From Phaeodactylibacter xiamenensis (lineage in GTDB: Bacteria; Bacteroidota; Bacteroidia; Chitinophagales; Saprospiraceae), in NCBI RefSeq assembly GCF_000759025.1, contig NZ_JPOS01000022.1, positions 1 through 51,350 on the forward strand: a stretch of DNA of 51,350 bases, in the 5' to 3' direction. The notes below the pieces were generated by a model. That model saw nothing but the letters and a program-made list of their open reading frames with translations. It was not told where the DNA came from and did no database searches. The position numbers and the translations under genes are program-made. How positions within the stretch are numbered: the stretch's first letter is position 1; each line of letters starts with the position of its first letter. This document shows positions 43,034-51,350 of the stretch, in pieces.

Positions 43034-43706
43034 GATTTTGCTTGTCGAAGACCACGATACACTGGGTTTTGCCCTGCAGGCTTATCTGGAGATGAAAGGC
43101 TTTGAAGTCCTTTGGTCCAAAGATGGCGACAGCGGTTTGCGGGCCTTTGAAAAACACCCTGTAGACTTGTGCATCGTTGATGTGGGACTGCCCGGGCGCG
43201 ATGGGTTTAGTTTGGCCAGGGAAATCCGTAGGCAGTCGGCTAAACAACCCCTGATTTTCCTGACTGCCCGCGCCCTTAAAGCAGATCGCCTCAAGGGGTT
43301 TGACCTGGGTGCCGATGACTACCTGGTCAAGCCGGTGGATGAGGAAGAGCTGGTGGCACGTATCCGGGCTATTCTCAGGCGGGCGCAACCGGAGTCGCCC
43401 ACGGCCGAGACAATTTCCATCGGGCAATACACTTTTGATGTACAGAATCAAGAGTTGGTTTTCCCCGGGCAGCCACCCCGCCGCCTCACCGAGCGCGAAG
43501 CTCATCTGCTGTTGTTGCTTTGCCAGCAAAAAGGGCAGCTGTTGTCCCGGCAGCAGGTGTTGAAGGAAGTCTGGTCGCAGAACGACTACTTCACACGCCG
43601 CAGCATGGACGTCTTCATTTCCCGCCTGCGCAAGTATTTGTCGGCTGACCCAGCCATTGAAATCCGGAATGTGTATGGGAGTGGATTTGTGCTGGAGGTA
43701 GGGTAG
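43026..43706 (+). CDS. OmpR-family response regulator
   Basis: 226 residues from the ATG at 43026. The receiver has acidic residues in 'LLVEDHDTLG', phospho-acceptor Asp52 (LCIVDVGLPGRDG) and Lys102 (YLVKPVDEEE). The winged-helix Trans_reg_C domain lies at ~130-225 ('RRLTEREAHLLLLLCQQKGQLLSRQQVLKEVW', 'RSMDVFISRLRKYL', 'RNVYGSGFVLEV'). It is translationally coupled to the kinase and ended by a strong shared terminator. The nearest downstream gene, katG, is on the other strand. Confidence 0.95.
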   Translation: MAKILLVEDHDTLGFALQAYLEMKGFEVLWSKDGDSGLRAFEKHPVDLCIVDVGLPGRDGFSLAREIRRQSAKQPLIFLTARALKADRLKGFDLGADDYLVKPVDEEELVARIRAILRRAQPESPTAETISIGQYTFDVQNQELVFPGQPPRRLTEREAHLLLLLCQQKGQLLSRQQVLKEVWSQNDYFTRRSMDVFISRLRKYLSADPAIEIRNVYGSGFVLEVG

Positions 43707-43724
43707 TTGAGGTCTCTATTACGA

Positions 43725-43758
43725 AAACGGGCTTTCCTGTACACAGGAAAGCCCGTTT
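43725..43758. terminator. Bidirectional terminator between the regulator gene and katG
   Basis: Arms 43725-43740 and 43743-43758 are complementary over 16 bp with only a 2-nt centre; in practice the inner pairs would open to form the loop. The outer A and T tracts serve both strands. It lies between two convergent stops (43706 and 43782). Confidence 0.8.
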
Positions 43759-43781
43759 ATTAGCCGTCTGTATTGGCCGGA

Positions 43782-46070
<2,289 letters not shown>

Positions 46071-46169
46071 TTAGTGGTTTCGTTGAATGGATGATAATAT
46101 GTGCTTAGCTCAGAGTAGGAGCGTATTTGCATGTTTTCTAGTGTTGATGGTGTAAAGATGACCTATGAA

Positions 46170-46221
46170 TTTGTATTGACAAAGGGAAAGTTTTTTATAT
46201 TGTGTATTGATAAAATCAATA
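46170..46221 (+). promoter_or_regulatory. Candidate OxyR site and oxyR promoter
   Basis: A perfect inverted repeat TATTGAT-AAA-ATCAATA (46205-46221) lies 6 bp before the oxyR ATG and has the T-N11-A core of LysR-type sites. TGTATTGA occurs at 46172-46179 and 46203-46210, 31 bp apart, on the same face of the helix, and TTTGT-ATTG-ACAAA (46170-46183) is another short dyad. TTTG (46170-46173) with TATATTGTG (from 46196) is a weak promoter-like pair. Binding is inferred. Confidence 0.5.
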
Positions 46222-46227
46222 ATAGGG

Positions 46228-47166
46228 ATGAATTTGCAGCAACTGGAGTATATCGTCACGGTAGATAAATTAAAGAGTTTTAGCAAAGCGGCTGCGGCCT
46301 GCCACGTTACACAGGCCACTTTGAGCACGATGGTCAAAAAATTGGAATCAGAGCTTGAGCTTGTCTTATTTGACCGCAAGACGAACCCTATTCTTACTAC
46401 GGAGTGTGGGCGTGATATCATTGATGAAGCGCACAAGGTACTTAGGCATAGCAGCAGGCTTAAGGAGCTTGCCTCCGAAGCCAGAGGTGTTATTGAGGGC
46501 GAGCTCAACATAGGTATTATTCCTACAATTGCGAGTAATCTGTTGCACCGTATTTTACCTCAGTTTTTGAGCGCTTACCCTAAGCTTAAGCTGAATGTGC
46601 GGGAAATTACGACTCAGCATATCATCGACCAATTGCGAAATGGAGAATTGGATGCAGGGCTCGCCTCAACGCCTCTGAGGGAAGATCAGCTGGAGGAAGA
46701 CATACTGTACTACGAAAAGCTAATGGTATACGGAAATACTACCTCTTCGGAGACCAGGTTCCTTACACCTAAGGATATCGCTGATGAGCAGGTGTGGTTA
46801 TTGGAAGAAGGCAACTGCCTGACTGATCAGGTGATTAATATCTGCGCCCTCAATTCAAGGCAAATGGACTCGAACCTGAGTTTCAGCCCGAATTCTTTTG
46901 ATAGCTTGCTCAATATCGTGGATAACCTCAATGGCTTAACGTTGATTCCCGAACTATACTGTAAAGACCTGCCGGCTGAGCGGCAGGTAAAGGTCCGGGA
47001 TTTCAATCCGCCCTATCCGGTCCGGGAAGTTAGCCTGGTGTACTTCCGCCCCTATGCTAAGTTACGGCTGATTAGCGCCCTTTCTAATGAGATCAGGCAA
47101 TTGATCAAGCCAACTTTACAAACGAGTCACTTAAAGAATAGCGAAATGCAGATTGCCAAGCTGTGA
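46228..47166 (+). CDS. oxyR: OxyR, peroxide-sensing LysR-type regulator
   Basis: 312 residues from the ATG at 46228; an in-frame TTG at 46207 lies within the dyad. The LysR winged helix is at 1-60 ('YIVTVDKLKSFSKAAAACHVTQATLSTMVKKLE'). The regulatory domain contains 'EGNCLTDQVINIC' with Cys197 and Cys206 separated by eight residues, the same spacing as Cys199/Cys208 of E. coli OxyR. This strongly supports a redox switch rather than another LysR role. It is divergent from katG. Its stop is about 30 bp before the proA promoter box. Confidence 0.93.
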   Translation: MNLQQLEYIVTVDKLKSFSKAAAACHVTQATLSTMVKKLESELELVLFDRKTNPILTTECGRDIIDEAHKVLRHSSRLKELASEARGVIEGELNIGIIPTIASNLLHRILPQFLSAYPKLKLNVREITTQHIIDQLRNGELDAGLASTPLREDQLEEDILYYEKLMVYGNTTSSETRFLTPKDIADEQVWLLEEGNCLTDQVINICALNSRQMDSNLSFSPNSFDSLLNIVDNLNGLTLIPELYCKDLPAERQVKVRDFNPPYPVREVSLVYFRPYAKLRLISALSNEIRQLIKPTLQTSHLKNSEMQIAKL

Positions 47167-47173
47167 TGTAGCG

Positions 47174-47202
47174 CTTGTGGAGCCCGAAAAAGCCTATATT
47201 TG
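47174..47202 (+). promoter_or_regulatory. Promoter of proA-proB
   Basis: TATATTTG (47195-47202) fits the -7 consensus. CTTG (47174-47177) lies 17 bp upstream. Transcription would start near 47209, about 19 nt before the proA ATG. Confidence 0.6.
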
Positions 47203-47227
47203 CCGCAACAGAACCGGTACACTTATC

Positions 47228-48415
47228 ATGGAAACAAGAGCGCAAAAAGACCAGGTCTTAAAAGCCCTGGCCACCTTAATTTTAGAACAGGAAGCAGCCA
47301 TTATCTCTGCCAATGAGCAGGACCTGAAGGCTTACGACGGAGCGGATGAATCCATGTATGACCGCCTGAAAGCAAGCCCCGTTAAGGTGAAAGCCATGGC
47401 TGATGCTTGTCTGGAAACAGCAGCCATGGAAGACCCTGTTGGCAAATCGCTCTATGAATTCAGTCACCCCAATGGCATGCAGGTGGTGAATCAAACGGTG
47501 CCTTTTGGCAAAATCCTCATCATCTACGAGTCCCGTCCGGACGTGACCATCGAAGCAGCGGCTACAGCTTTCAAAGCGGGGAATAAAATCTGGCTGAAAG
47601 GAGGGAAGGAAGCCCTGCATACCAATACAATCTTGGCGGAGCTTTGGCACCAAGCTTTGAAAGGGCAAGGTGTGGATACTGGCTTTGTTAATTACCTGAA
47701 GCTGGATCGCGCCGCCACTCAGAAGCTTATTAAGGACAACCCCTACCGTTTCGACCTCATCATCCCACGCGGTGGGGAGCGCCTGATCGCTTTCGTGCGG
47801 GAGCACAGCAATATTCCGGTCATCGTGAGCGGCCGGGGCAATAACTTTCTTTACGTCGGCGCATCGGCAGATTACGACATGGCATTGTCTATCATCAAAA
47901 ATGGCAAAAGCCGCATCAGTGTGTGCAATGCCTTGGACAAGGTCCTGATTGACCGGGGCTGGCCAGAGCTGGAAGATAAGCTTCAGCACCTCAGCAGTGC
48001 CCTTTCGGAAGCCGGTTTGGAAGTCATTGCGGATCAGGACGGTTGGGCAGGCCGCCACGATGCTTTGCAGCCGGTACCGGAATCGGTGTGGTATGAGGAG
48101 TTTTTGTCACACCGTATTGTTCTCAAAGTTGTGGACAGCATGGAACAGGGGATTACACTTACCAACCAATACAGCGGCGGGCACAGCGCTACGATTGTGA
48201 CCGAAGACCAGGAACAAGCCCGGGTATTTATGGAAGAAGTCGACTGCGCCGCCGTTTACCACAACGCCTCCACCCGCTTCACAGATGGGGGACAGCTTGG
48301 GATGGGCGCGGAGATTGCCATCAGTACTCAAAAGCTGCACGCAAGGGGCCCAATCAGCGTTGGGCAACTGGTCTCCAACAAATGGATGGTATACGGAAAG
48401 GGTCAAATACGGTAG
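47228..48415 (+). CDS. proA: Glutamate-5-semialdehyde dehydrogenase (gamma-glutamyl phosphate reductase)
   Basis: 395 residues from the ATG at 47228; a frame from a TTG at 47153 overlaps oxyR and the promoter. Catalytic Cys233 lies in 'RISVCNALDKVLID'. 'GKILIIYESRPDVTIEAAATAFKAGNKIWLKGGKEA' and 'DLIIPRGGERLIAFV' are characteristic of ProA. The enzyme reduces gamma-glutamyl phosphate to the semialdehyde with NADPH, the second step of proline synthesis. It is followed after 8 bp by proB, so the order is proA-proB, the reverse of E. coli. No proC is in the window. Confidence 0.96.
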   Translation: METRAQKDQVLKALATLILEQEAAIISANEQDLKAYDGADESMYDRLKASPVKVKAMADACLETAAMEDPVGKSLYEFSHPNGMQVVNQTVPFGKILIIYESRPDVTIEAAATAFKAGNKIWLKGGKEALHTNTILAELWHQALKGQGVDTGFVNYLKLDRAATQKLIKDNPYRFDLIIPRGGERLIAFVREHSNIPVIVSGRGNNFLYVGASADYDMALSIIKNGKSRISVCNALDKVLIDRGWPELEDKLQHLSSALSEAGLEVIADQDGWAGRHDALQPVPESVWYEEFLSHRIVLKVVDSMEQGITLTNQYSGGHSATIVTEDQEQARVFMEEVDCAAVYHNASTRFTDGGQLGMGAEIAISTQKLHARGPISVGQLVSNKWMVYGKGQIR

Positions 48416-48423
48416 CACGCAGC

Positions 48424-49194
48424 ATGGAGCAAAAAAAGAAAATTGTTATAAAAGTCGGCACCTCTACGCTGACAGGCGGGAGCAACCGTATTTCTTATGC
48501 CACCATCGAAAACCTGGCCCGGCAGATATTGTCTATCCGTGACCGGTATAACGTTATACTGGTTTCCTCCGGCGCCATAGCCACGGCCCGGCAGTTTGCG
48601 GAAATCCACCAGACCGGTACCGCACAGATTGAGTCCAAGCAAGCCCTGGCTGCTATTGGTCAGCCCAAGCTCATACGGATATTCGATGAAGTCTTCGGCA
48701 GTTTGGGGCTGCAGGTTGCCCAATGCCTGCTCACCTACCGCGATTTTGACAACGAGACTGCAAAGGAGAACGTCCGCAACACGCTGCACAAGCTGCTGGA
48801 GTTCGGTTACATCCCCATTATTAATGAGAATGATACTGTTGCCGTAGACGAGATCATCTTTGGCGATAACGACAAGCTTTCTGCCTACGTCGCCATCATT
48901 AGCGAAGCTGACCTGCTGATGCTGGTCACCGATATTGACGGCATCTACACCCAAAACCCCCACCTGCATCCCGAAGCTGAGCTCATCGAGCACGTCACCG
49001 ATACCGAGTCCGTCAAGGCTTTCATTCAGGAGCGCGACAACGGGCTGGGCACCGGCGGTATGACGTCTAAGATTTATGCTGCTGAGCTATGCCTGCGCCA
49101 CGGGTTGGAAATGCGGATTGTGAATGGGAGTCGCCCGGCATTTATCTCGGGGGCGCTGTCGGGGGCTTTTCGGCATACGCGGTTTGGGGGGTGA
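48424..49194 (+). CDS. proB: Glutamate 5-kinase without PUA domain
   Basis: 256 residues from the ATG at 48424; the longer open frame from 48382 overlaps proA. Kinase motifs are 'IVIKVGTSTLTGG' (Lys10 region), 'VILVSSGAIATAR', 'IPIINENDTVAVDE', 'FGDNDKLSAYVA' and 'GTGGMTSKIYAA'. It phosphorylates glutamate with ATP, the first step of proline synthesis. The C-terminal PUA domain of E. coli ProB (367 residues) is missing, as in several other bacterial lineages. It is the last gene of the proA-proB unit; a T-rich stretch follows (49200-49210), but no clear hairpin before the repeat at 49211. Confidence 0.94.
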   Translation: MEQKKKIVIKVGTSTLTGGSNRISYATIENLARQILSIRDRYNVILVSSGAIATARQFAEIHQTGTAQIESKQALAAIGQPKLIRIFDEVFGSLGLQVAQCLLTYRDFDNETAKENVRNTLHKLLEFGYIPIINENDTVAVDEIIFGDNDKLSAYVAIISEADLLMLVTDIDGIYTQNPHLHPEAELIEHVTDTESVKAFIQERDNGLGTGGMTSKIYAAELCLRHGLEMRIVNGSRPAFISGALSGAFRHTRFGG

Positions 49195-49210
49195 GGGGTT
49201 TTCTTTTTTT

Positions 49211-49255
49211 GCATGCTCGTACGAGCATGCTAACGGGGTATCGTTCCTACGGGAC
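49211..49255 (+). repeat. Two-hairpin repeat, copy 1
   Basis: Hairpin A (49211-49230) is a perfect 20-bp palindrome centred on GTAC. After 12 nt, hairpin B (49243-49255) has arms GTTCC/GGGAC around TAC. Same design and spacing as copies 2 and 3. It lies upstream of the transposase gene. Confidence 0.8.
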
Positions 49256-49390
49256 TTTGCTTTTGGGGTGTTGTTTGCGGGACTTAACGGCTAAATCATT
49301 AGCAACTTAGTCCGGGAGGGACGGCAGCTTTTTCCGACAATCGTCGTATTTTTGAAAAGCCATCCTATTTTCACTAAAAACTAACCCCCT

Positions 49391-49855
49391 ATGCCCAACA
49401 CTTTTTCTAAAATCTACATCCACCACGTCAGCGCCGTGAAGTATCGGCAGGCATTGATATTGCCATCCTTTGAGGAAGAGCTGTACAAATACATCGTAGG
49501 CATCATCAAAAATCTGGGGCAGACACCGCTCCAAGTCAATGGCATGCCCGACCACATTCATATCGCCGCCCGCTTGCGCCCGGACATGGCCCCGGCAACA
49601 TTTGTGCAAAAGGTCAAAGCCAATTCTTCCAAGTGGATCAACGATCAAGGCTTTTTGCCCCAAAGGTTCAACTGGCAAACCGGTGGCGGCACTTTTTCGG
49701 TGAGCCGGACGCACGTGGATGCGCTGCGCCATTACATCAAAAACCAAAAGGCGCACCATGCGAAGAAGTCTTTCCGGAAGGAATATCTCGATATCCTTAA
49801 AAGGCATGAGATAGAGCCGGATCCAACGTATTTGCCGGACTTTTTTGAGGATTGA
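49391..49855 (+). CDS. IS200-like Y1 transposase, possibly a RAYT
   Basis: 154 residues, the normal length of the single-domain IS200/IS605 TnpA. The HUH motif is 'MPDHIHIAARL' (His55, His57). The catalytic tyrosine is probably Tyr115 in 'ALRHYIKNQKAHH'. 'SSKWINDQGF...FNWQTGGGTFSVSRT' is typical of the family. No TnpB/accessory gene accompanies it. The gene is bracketed by three copies of a two-hairpin repeat, which suits either IS ends or REP-type substrates of a REP-associated transposase. It is intact. Confidence 0.9.
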   Translation: MPNTFSKIYIHHVSAVKYRQALILPSFEEELYKYIVGIIKNLGQTPLQVNGMPDHIHIAARLRPDMAPATFVQKVKANSSKWINDQGFLPQRFNWQTGGGTFSVSRTHVDALRHYIKNQKAHHAKKSFRKEYLDILKRHEIEPDPTYLPDFFED

Positions 49856-49857
49856 TC

Positions 49858-49902
49858 GCACGCTCTTACGAACGTGCGAATGGAATGCCGTTCCTACGGA
49901 AC
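49858..49902 (+). repeat. Two-hairpin repeat, copy 2
   Basis: Hairpin A (49858-49877; GCACG..CGTGC, one mismatch inside) is followed after 12 nt by hairpin B (49890-49902; GTTCC-TAC-GGAAC, perfect), then TCAAT. It starts 2 bp after the transposase stop. Confidence 0.85.
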
Positions 49903-49931
49903 TCAATCTCCAAACCGCAAACAGCGAAGTC

Positions 49932-49976
49932 CCATGCTCTTACGAACATGTGAAGGCCATACCGTTCCTACAGAAC
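49932..49976 (+). repeat. Two-hairpin repeat, copy 3
   Basis: Hairpin A (49933-49950; CATG..CATG, one inner mismatch) is followed after the same spacing by hairpin B (49964-49976; GTTCC-TAC-AGAAC, one mismatch), then TCAAT. Same orientation as copies 1 and 2. Confidence 0.8.
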
Positions 49977-49984
49977 TCAATCAA

Positions 49985-50608
49985 TAACTAATACAAGAAC
50001 CAAGTCCCGGAGTGAAGATAAACCATTTCGACAATTGTCAGATTGTTGAAAGACAATAAGCGCTGTAACCTGACCGAAGGCAGAGGAATGGGTATCCCGA
50101 CCATGCGCCGGGCCATGGAGCGCAACGGCTCCCCGCTCCCACAACTGGAGACGGATGAGCAGTGTACGTACTTTTTGACCACGCTGCCGGTACATCCGAT
50201 ATTTGAAGGTGACCAAGTTAATAGCTTGGAGAAAGAAGCTATAGGTGATCGGGTTTTGAAAGTTGTCCGTTTGGCAGTAACCTCAAAATCGAGTGCGCAA
50301 CTCCTGGAAGAACTGGGCCTAAGCGTACATACTAAACTACTGGGCATTTCTGAGACGGGATTGATTTTTCCTGCTTTCGCGCGCCCCCTAGCCCCCTAAA
50401 GGCGGGAACACAAGCCCGCAAAATCAATCCCTTTCATCCATTAAAACCCTTTTGTCTGGTAGTCTGCGTACATACTAAAAACGATAAAAAATACATCCTT
50501 CCTGCCCTCGACCACGGCTGGATAGAGATGACCGTGCCGGACAAGCCGCGCAGTAGGAATCAGAAGTACCGGGTGACGGAGTTGGGGTGGGCGATGCTGA
50601 AAAAGTAA
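49985..50608 (+). pseudogene. AlbA_2/Schlafen-type ATP-binding protein, decayed C-terminal part
   Basis: From ~50043 the frame reads 'NLTEGRGMGIPTMRRAMERNGSP', 'TDEQCTYFLTTLPVHPIF' and 'QLLEELGLSVHTK', which are C-terminal motifs of AlbA_2-domain ATP-binding proteins (RecG-like/'Schlafen' type). After an inserted element (50337-50465 plus one repeat copy), the sequence resumes as 'NDKKYILPALDHGWIEMTVP', 'DKPRSRNQKYRVTELGWAML' and stops at 50606-50608. Removing the insertion restores one reading frame exactly. The N-terminal two-thirds, including the AlbA_2 domain, is missing, and just upstream of 50043 the frame also seems to shift (SPGVKINHFDNCQIVERQ in another frame). Confidence 0.75.
50323..50479. 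mobile_element. 129-bp palindromic element with 14-bp target duplication
   Basis: GCGTACATACTAAA occurs at 50323-50336 and again at 50466-50479. Between them lie 129 bp (50337-50465) that are not part of the gene. The insert holds a perfect 12-bp inverted repeat (50357-50368 with 50420-50431, GGGATTGATTTT) around a G+C-rich core containing CCCCCTAGCCCCCTAAAGG and a small CGGG/CCCG stem. No ORF is inside, so it would need a transposase in trans, as a MITE-like element. A net gain of 143 bp causes a frameshift in the gene. Confidence 0.8.
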
Positions 50609-50656
50609 AACCTACCCATCCTTTCGGGTGAAAGGCGAGAGGAATACCTGAACGAC

Positions 50657-51349
50657 TTACCTTTTCTCTTCCGGGCGGTGGATGATCACGGTGAACTGTT
50701 CGGCTTCTACATCATTAATGAAGTCAATGTGCGGATGAGCTTGCAGGGCACGCAGAATTCCGCTGCCGGCACCGCGGTAATTGAGCAAAGAGGGGGCAAA
50801 GGAATCCAGTATGTTGTTTCGTTTTTTTCGGATCCCTCGTTTGATCTGCTCGGTCGTCAGGTTATTGGGCAGCTTGCCAGGGCTTTTGATTTCTATCCGG
50901 TTTTCAAACAGAAAAAGCTTGATGGTGTCTTTGATGAAGTAATCCCGGTGGATAAGGGCGTTGACTAACAATTCTTCTAAGACCACACTTGGTACTTCGG
51001 GTATGCCCAGGCTGTTGAAGGATTGCCCCGCTTGTACTTTTCTGAGCGCAGCGTATATGAAGGAATAGGCTTGTTGATACTGTTCAGCAATATTCCCTTT
51101 GAAGTTGTCACTTGATCGGTATTCGTGCTCATGGAGTTCGTTGCCCCAGAACCAAATAGCGGTGATGAAGAATCCGGTGAGTGTTTTGTCTGGTTTATCG
51201 GTAAAGAGTAATGCTGCTGCCAGATTGGGTTTACCATCTTTGCCCAGGCGGAGATTTTCAAATATTCGGTCCCGGTCTTCCCATTCACACGTTTCTTGGT
51301 AGGTTGTTTCGTAAAAACGTTTGAATTTATCCCAGTTGAGGTCTTCATA
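50657..51349 (-). CDS. AlbA_2/Schlafen-type ATP-binding protein, partial (5' end beyond window)
   Basis: One continuous minus-strand frame of 230 codons runs from the right edge (51349) to the stop at 50657; shorter pieces starting inside are artefacts of internal starts. It reads 'YEDLNWDKFKRFYETTYQE', 'IFENLRLGKDGKPNLAAALL', 'VVLEELLVNALIHRDYF', 'IEIKSPGKLPNNLTTEQI' and 'NYRGAGSGILRALQ'. This is the histidine-kinase-like ATPase part (HATPase_c_4 type) found after AlbA_2 domains. The N-terminal AlbA_2 domain should lie beyond the window. It is a divergent relative of the decayed gene it converges on, and seems intact here. Function in the cell is unknown; such genes are often in defence or mobile contexts. 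Confidence 0.85.
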   Translation of the reverse strand, partial: YEDLNWDKFKRFYETTYQETCEWEDRDRIFENLRLGKDGKPNLAAALLFTDKPDKTLTGFFITAIWFWGNELHEHEYRSSDNFKGNIAEQYQQAYSFIYAALRKVQAGQSFNSLGIPEVPSVVLEELLVNALIHRDYFIKDTIKLFLFENRIEIKSPGKLPNNLTTEQIKRGIRKKRNNILDSFAPSLLNYRGAGSGILRALQAHPHIDFINDVEAEQFTVIIHRPEEKR

Positions 51350-51350
51350 A

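Noticed and set aside
50977-51348. Separate minus-strand ORF at the right edge
   Set aside because: It is in a different frame from the continuous AlbA_2-type frame 50657-51349, which has consistent family motifs.

Overview
This window looks like the chromosome of a member of the Bacteroidota, most likely a Saprospiria/Lewinella-type marine or sludge bacterium. The evidence is consistent throughout. Secreted proteins end in type IX secretion (T9SS) C-terminal sorting domains. Two giant proteases carry SprB-type repeats and GEVED domains. Lipoproteins are numerous. Shine-Dalgarno sequences are almost absent. Several promoters match the Bacteroidota pattern TTTG-N~20-TAnnTTTG. I saw no rRNA, tRNA, CRISPR array or replication origin. 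The species cannot be fixed from the sequence alone.

Layout. 1-2.6 kb: a minus-strand secreted protein cut by the left edge, an orphan T9SS sorting domain and a [2Fe-2S] ferredoxin. 2.8-6.9 kb: a lipoprotein, an outer-membrane barrel, a lipid-anchored alpha/beta hydrolase and an MtfA-like zinc peptidase. 7.0-10.1 kb: a minus-strand operon of HdeD-like membrane protein, soluble histidine kinase and sigma-54-dependent regulator. 10.2-12.3 kb: a BlaI repressor with twin operators around its promoter, overlapping a BlaR1-type M56 metallopeptidase whose exported C-terminus looks like the GldM C-terminal domains. 12.4-16.9 kb: a TPR sensor kinase, then a small exported protein, a LytS-type kinase and a LytTR regulator, translationally coupled. 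17.1-20.4 kb: a 1094-residue BNR/Vps10-type propeller protein. 20.7-21.9 kb: a cation/proton antiporter. 22.4-33.6 kb: two tandem paralogous secreted subtilases with four and nine SprB repeats.

33.7-36.7 kb holds a minus-strand cluster: zinc-ribbon membrane protein, charged coiled-coil protein, Nudix hydrolase and L-2-haloacid dehalogenase-like HAD. 36.9-41.5 kb holds a lipoprotein, homocysteine S-methyltransferase (mmuM), an XisI remnant, a GNAT acetyltransferase and GlgE maltosyltransferase. 41.7-43.7 kb is an OmpR-type two-component pair. 43.8-47.2 kb is exported KatG divergent from OxyR, and 47.2-49.2 kb is proA-proB. The right end (49.2-51.35 kb) is accessory: an IS200-like Y1 transposase with three copies of a two-hairpin repeat, then two convergent AlbA_2/Schlafen-type genes. 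One of these is decayed and interrupted by a 129-bp palindromic element with a 14-bp target duplication; the other runs off the right edge.

Themes: envelope signalling (four histidine kinases plus BlaI/BlaR), T9SS secretion of large proteases, and peroxide defence. Points deserving most attention are the M56-GldM fusion with its operator-promoter, the transposase with hairpin repeats, the precise element insertion at 50.3-50.5 kb, and the XisI remnant between mmuM and the acetyltransferase.
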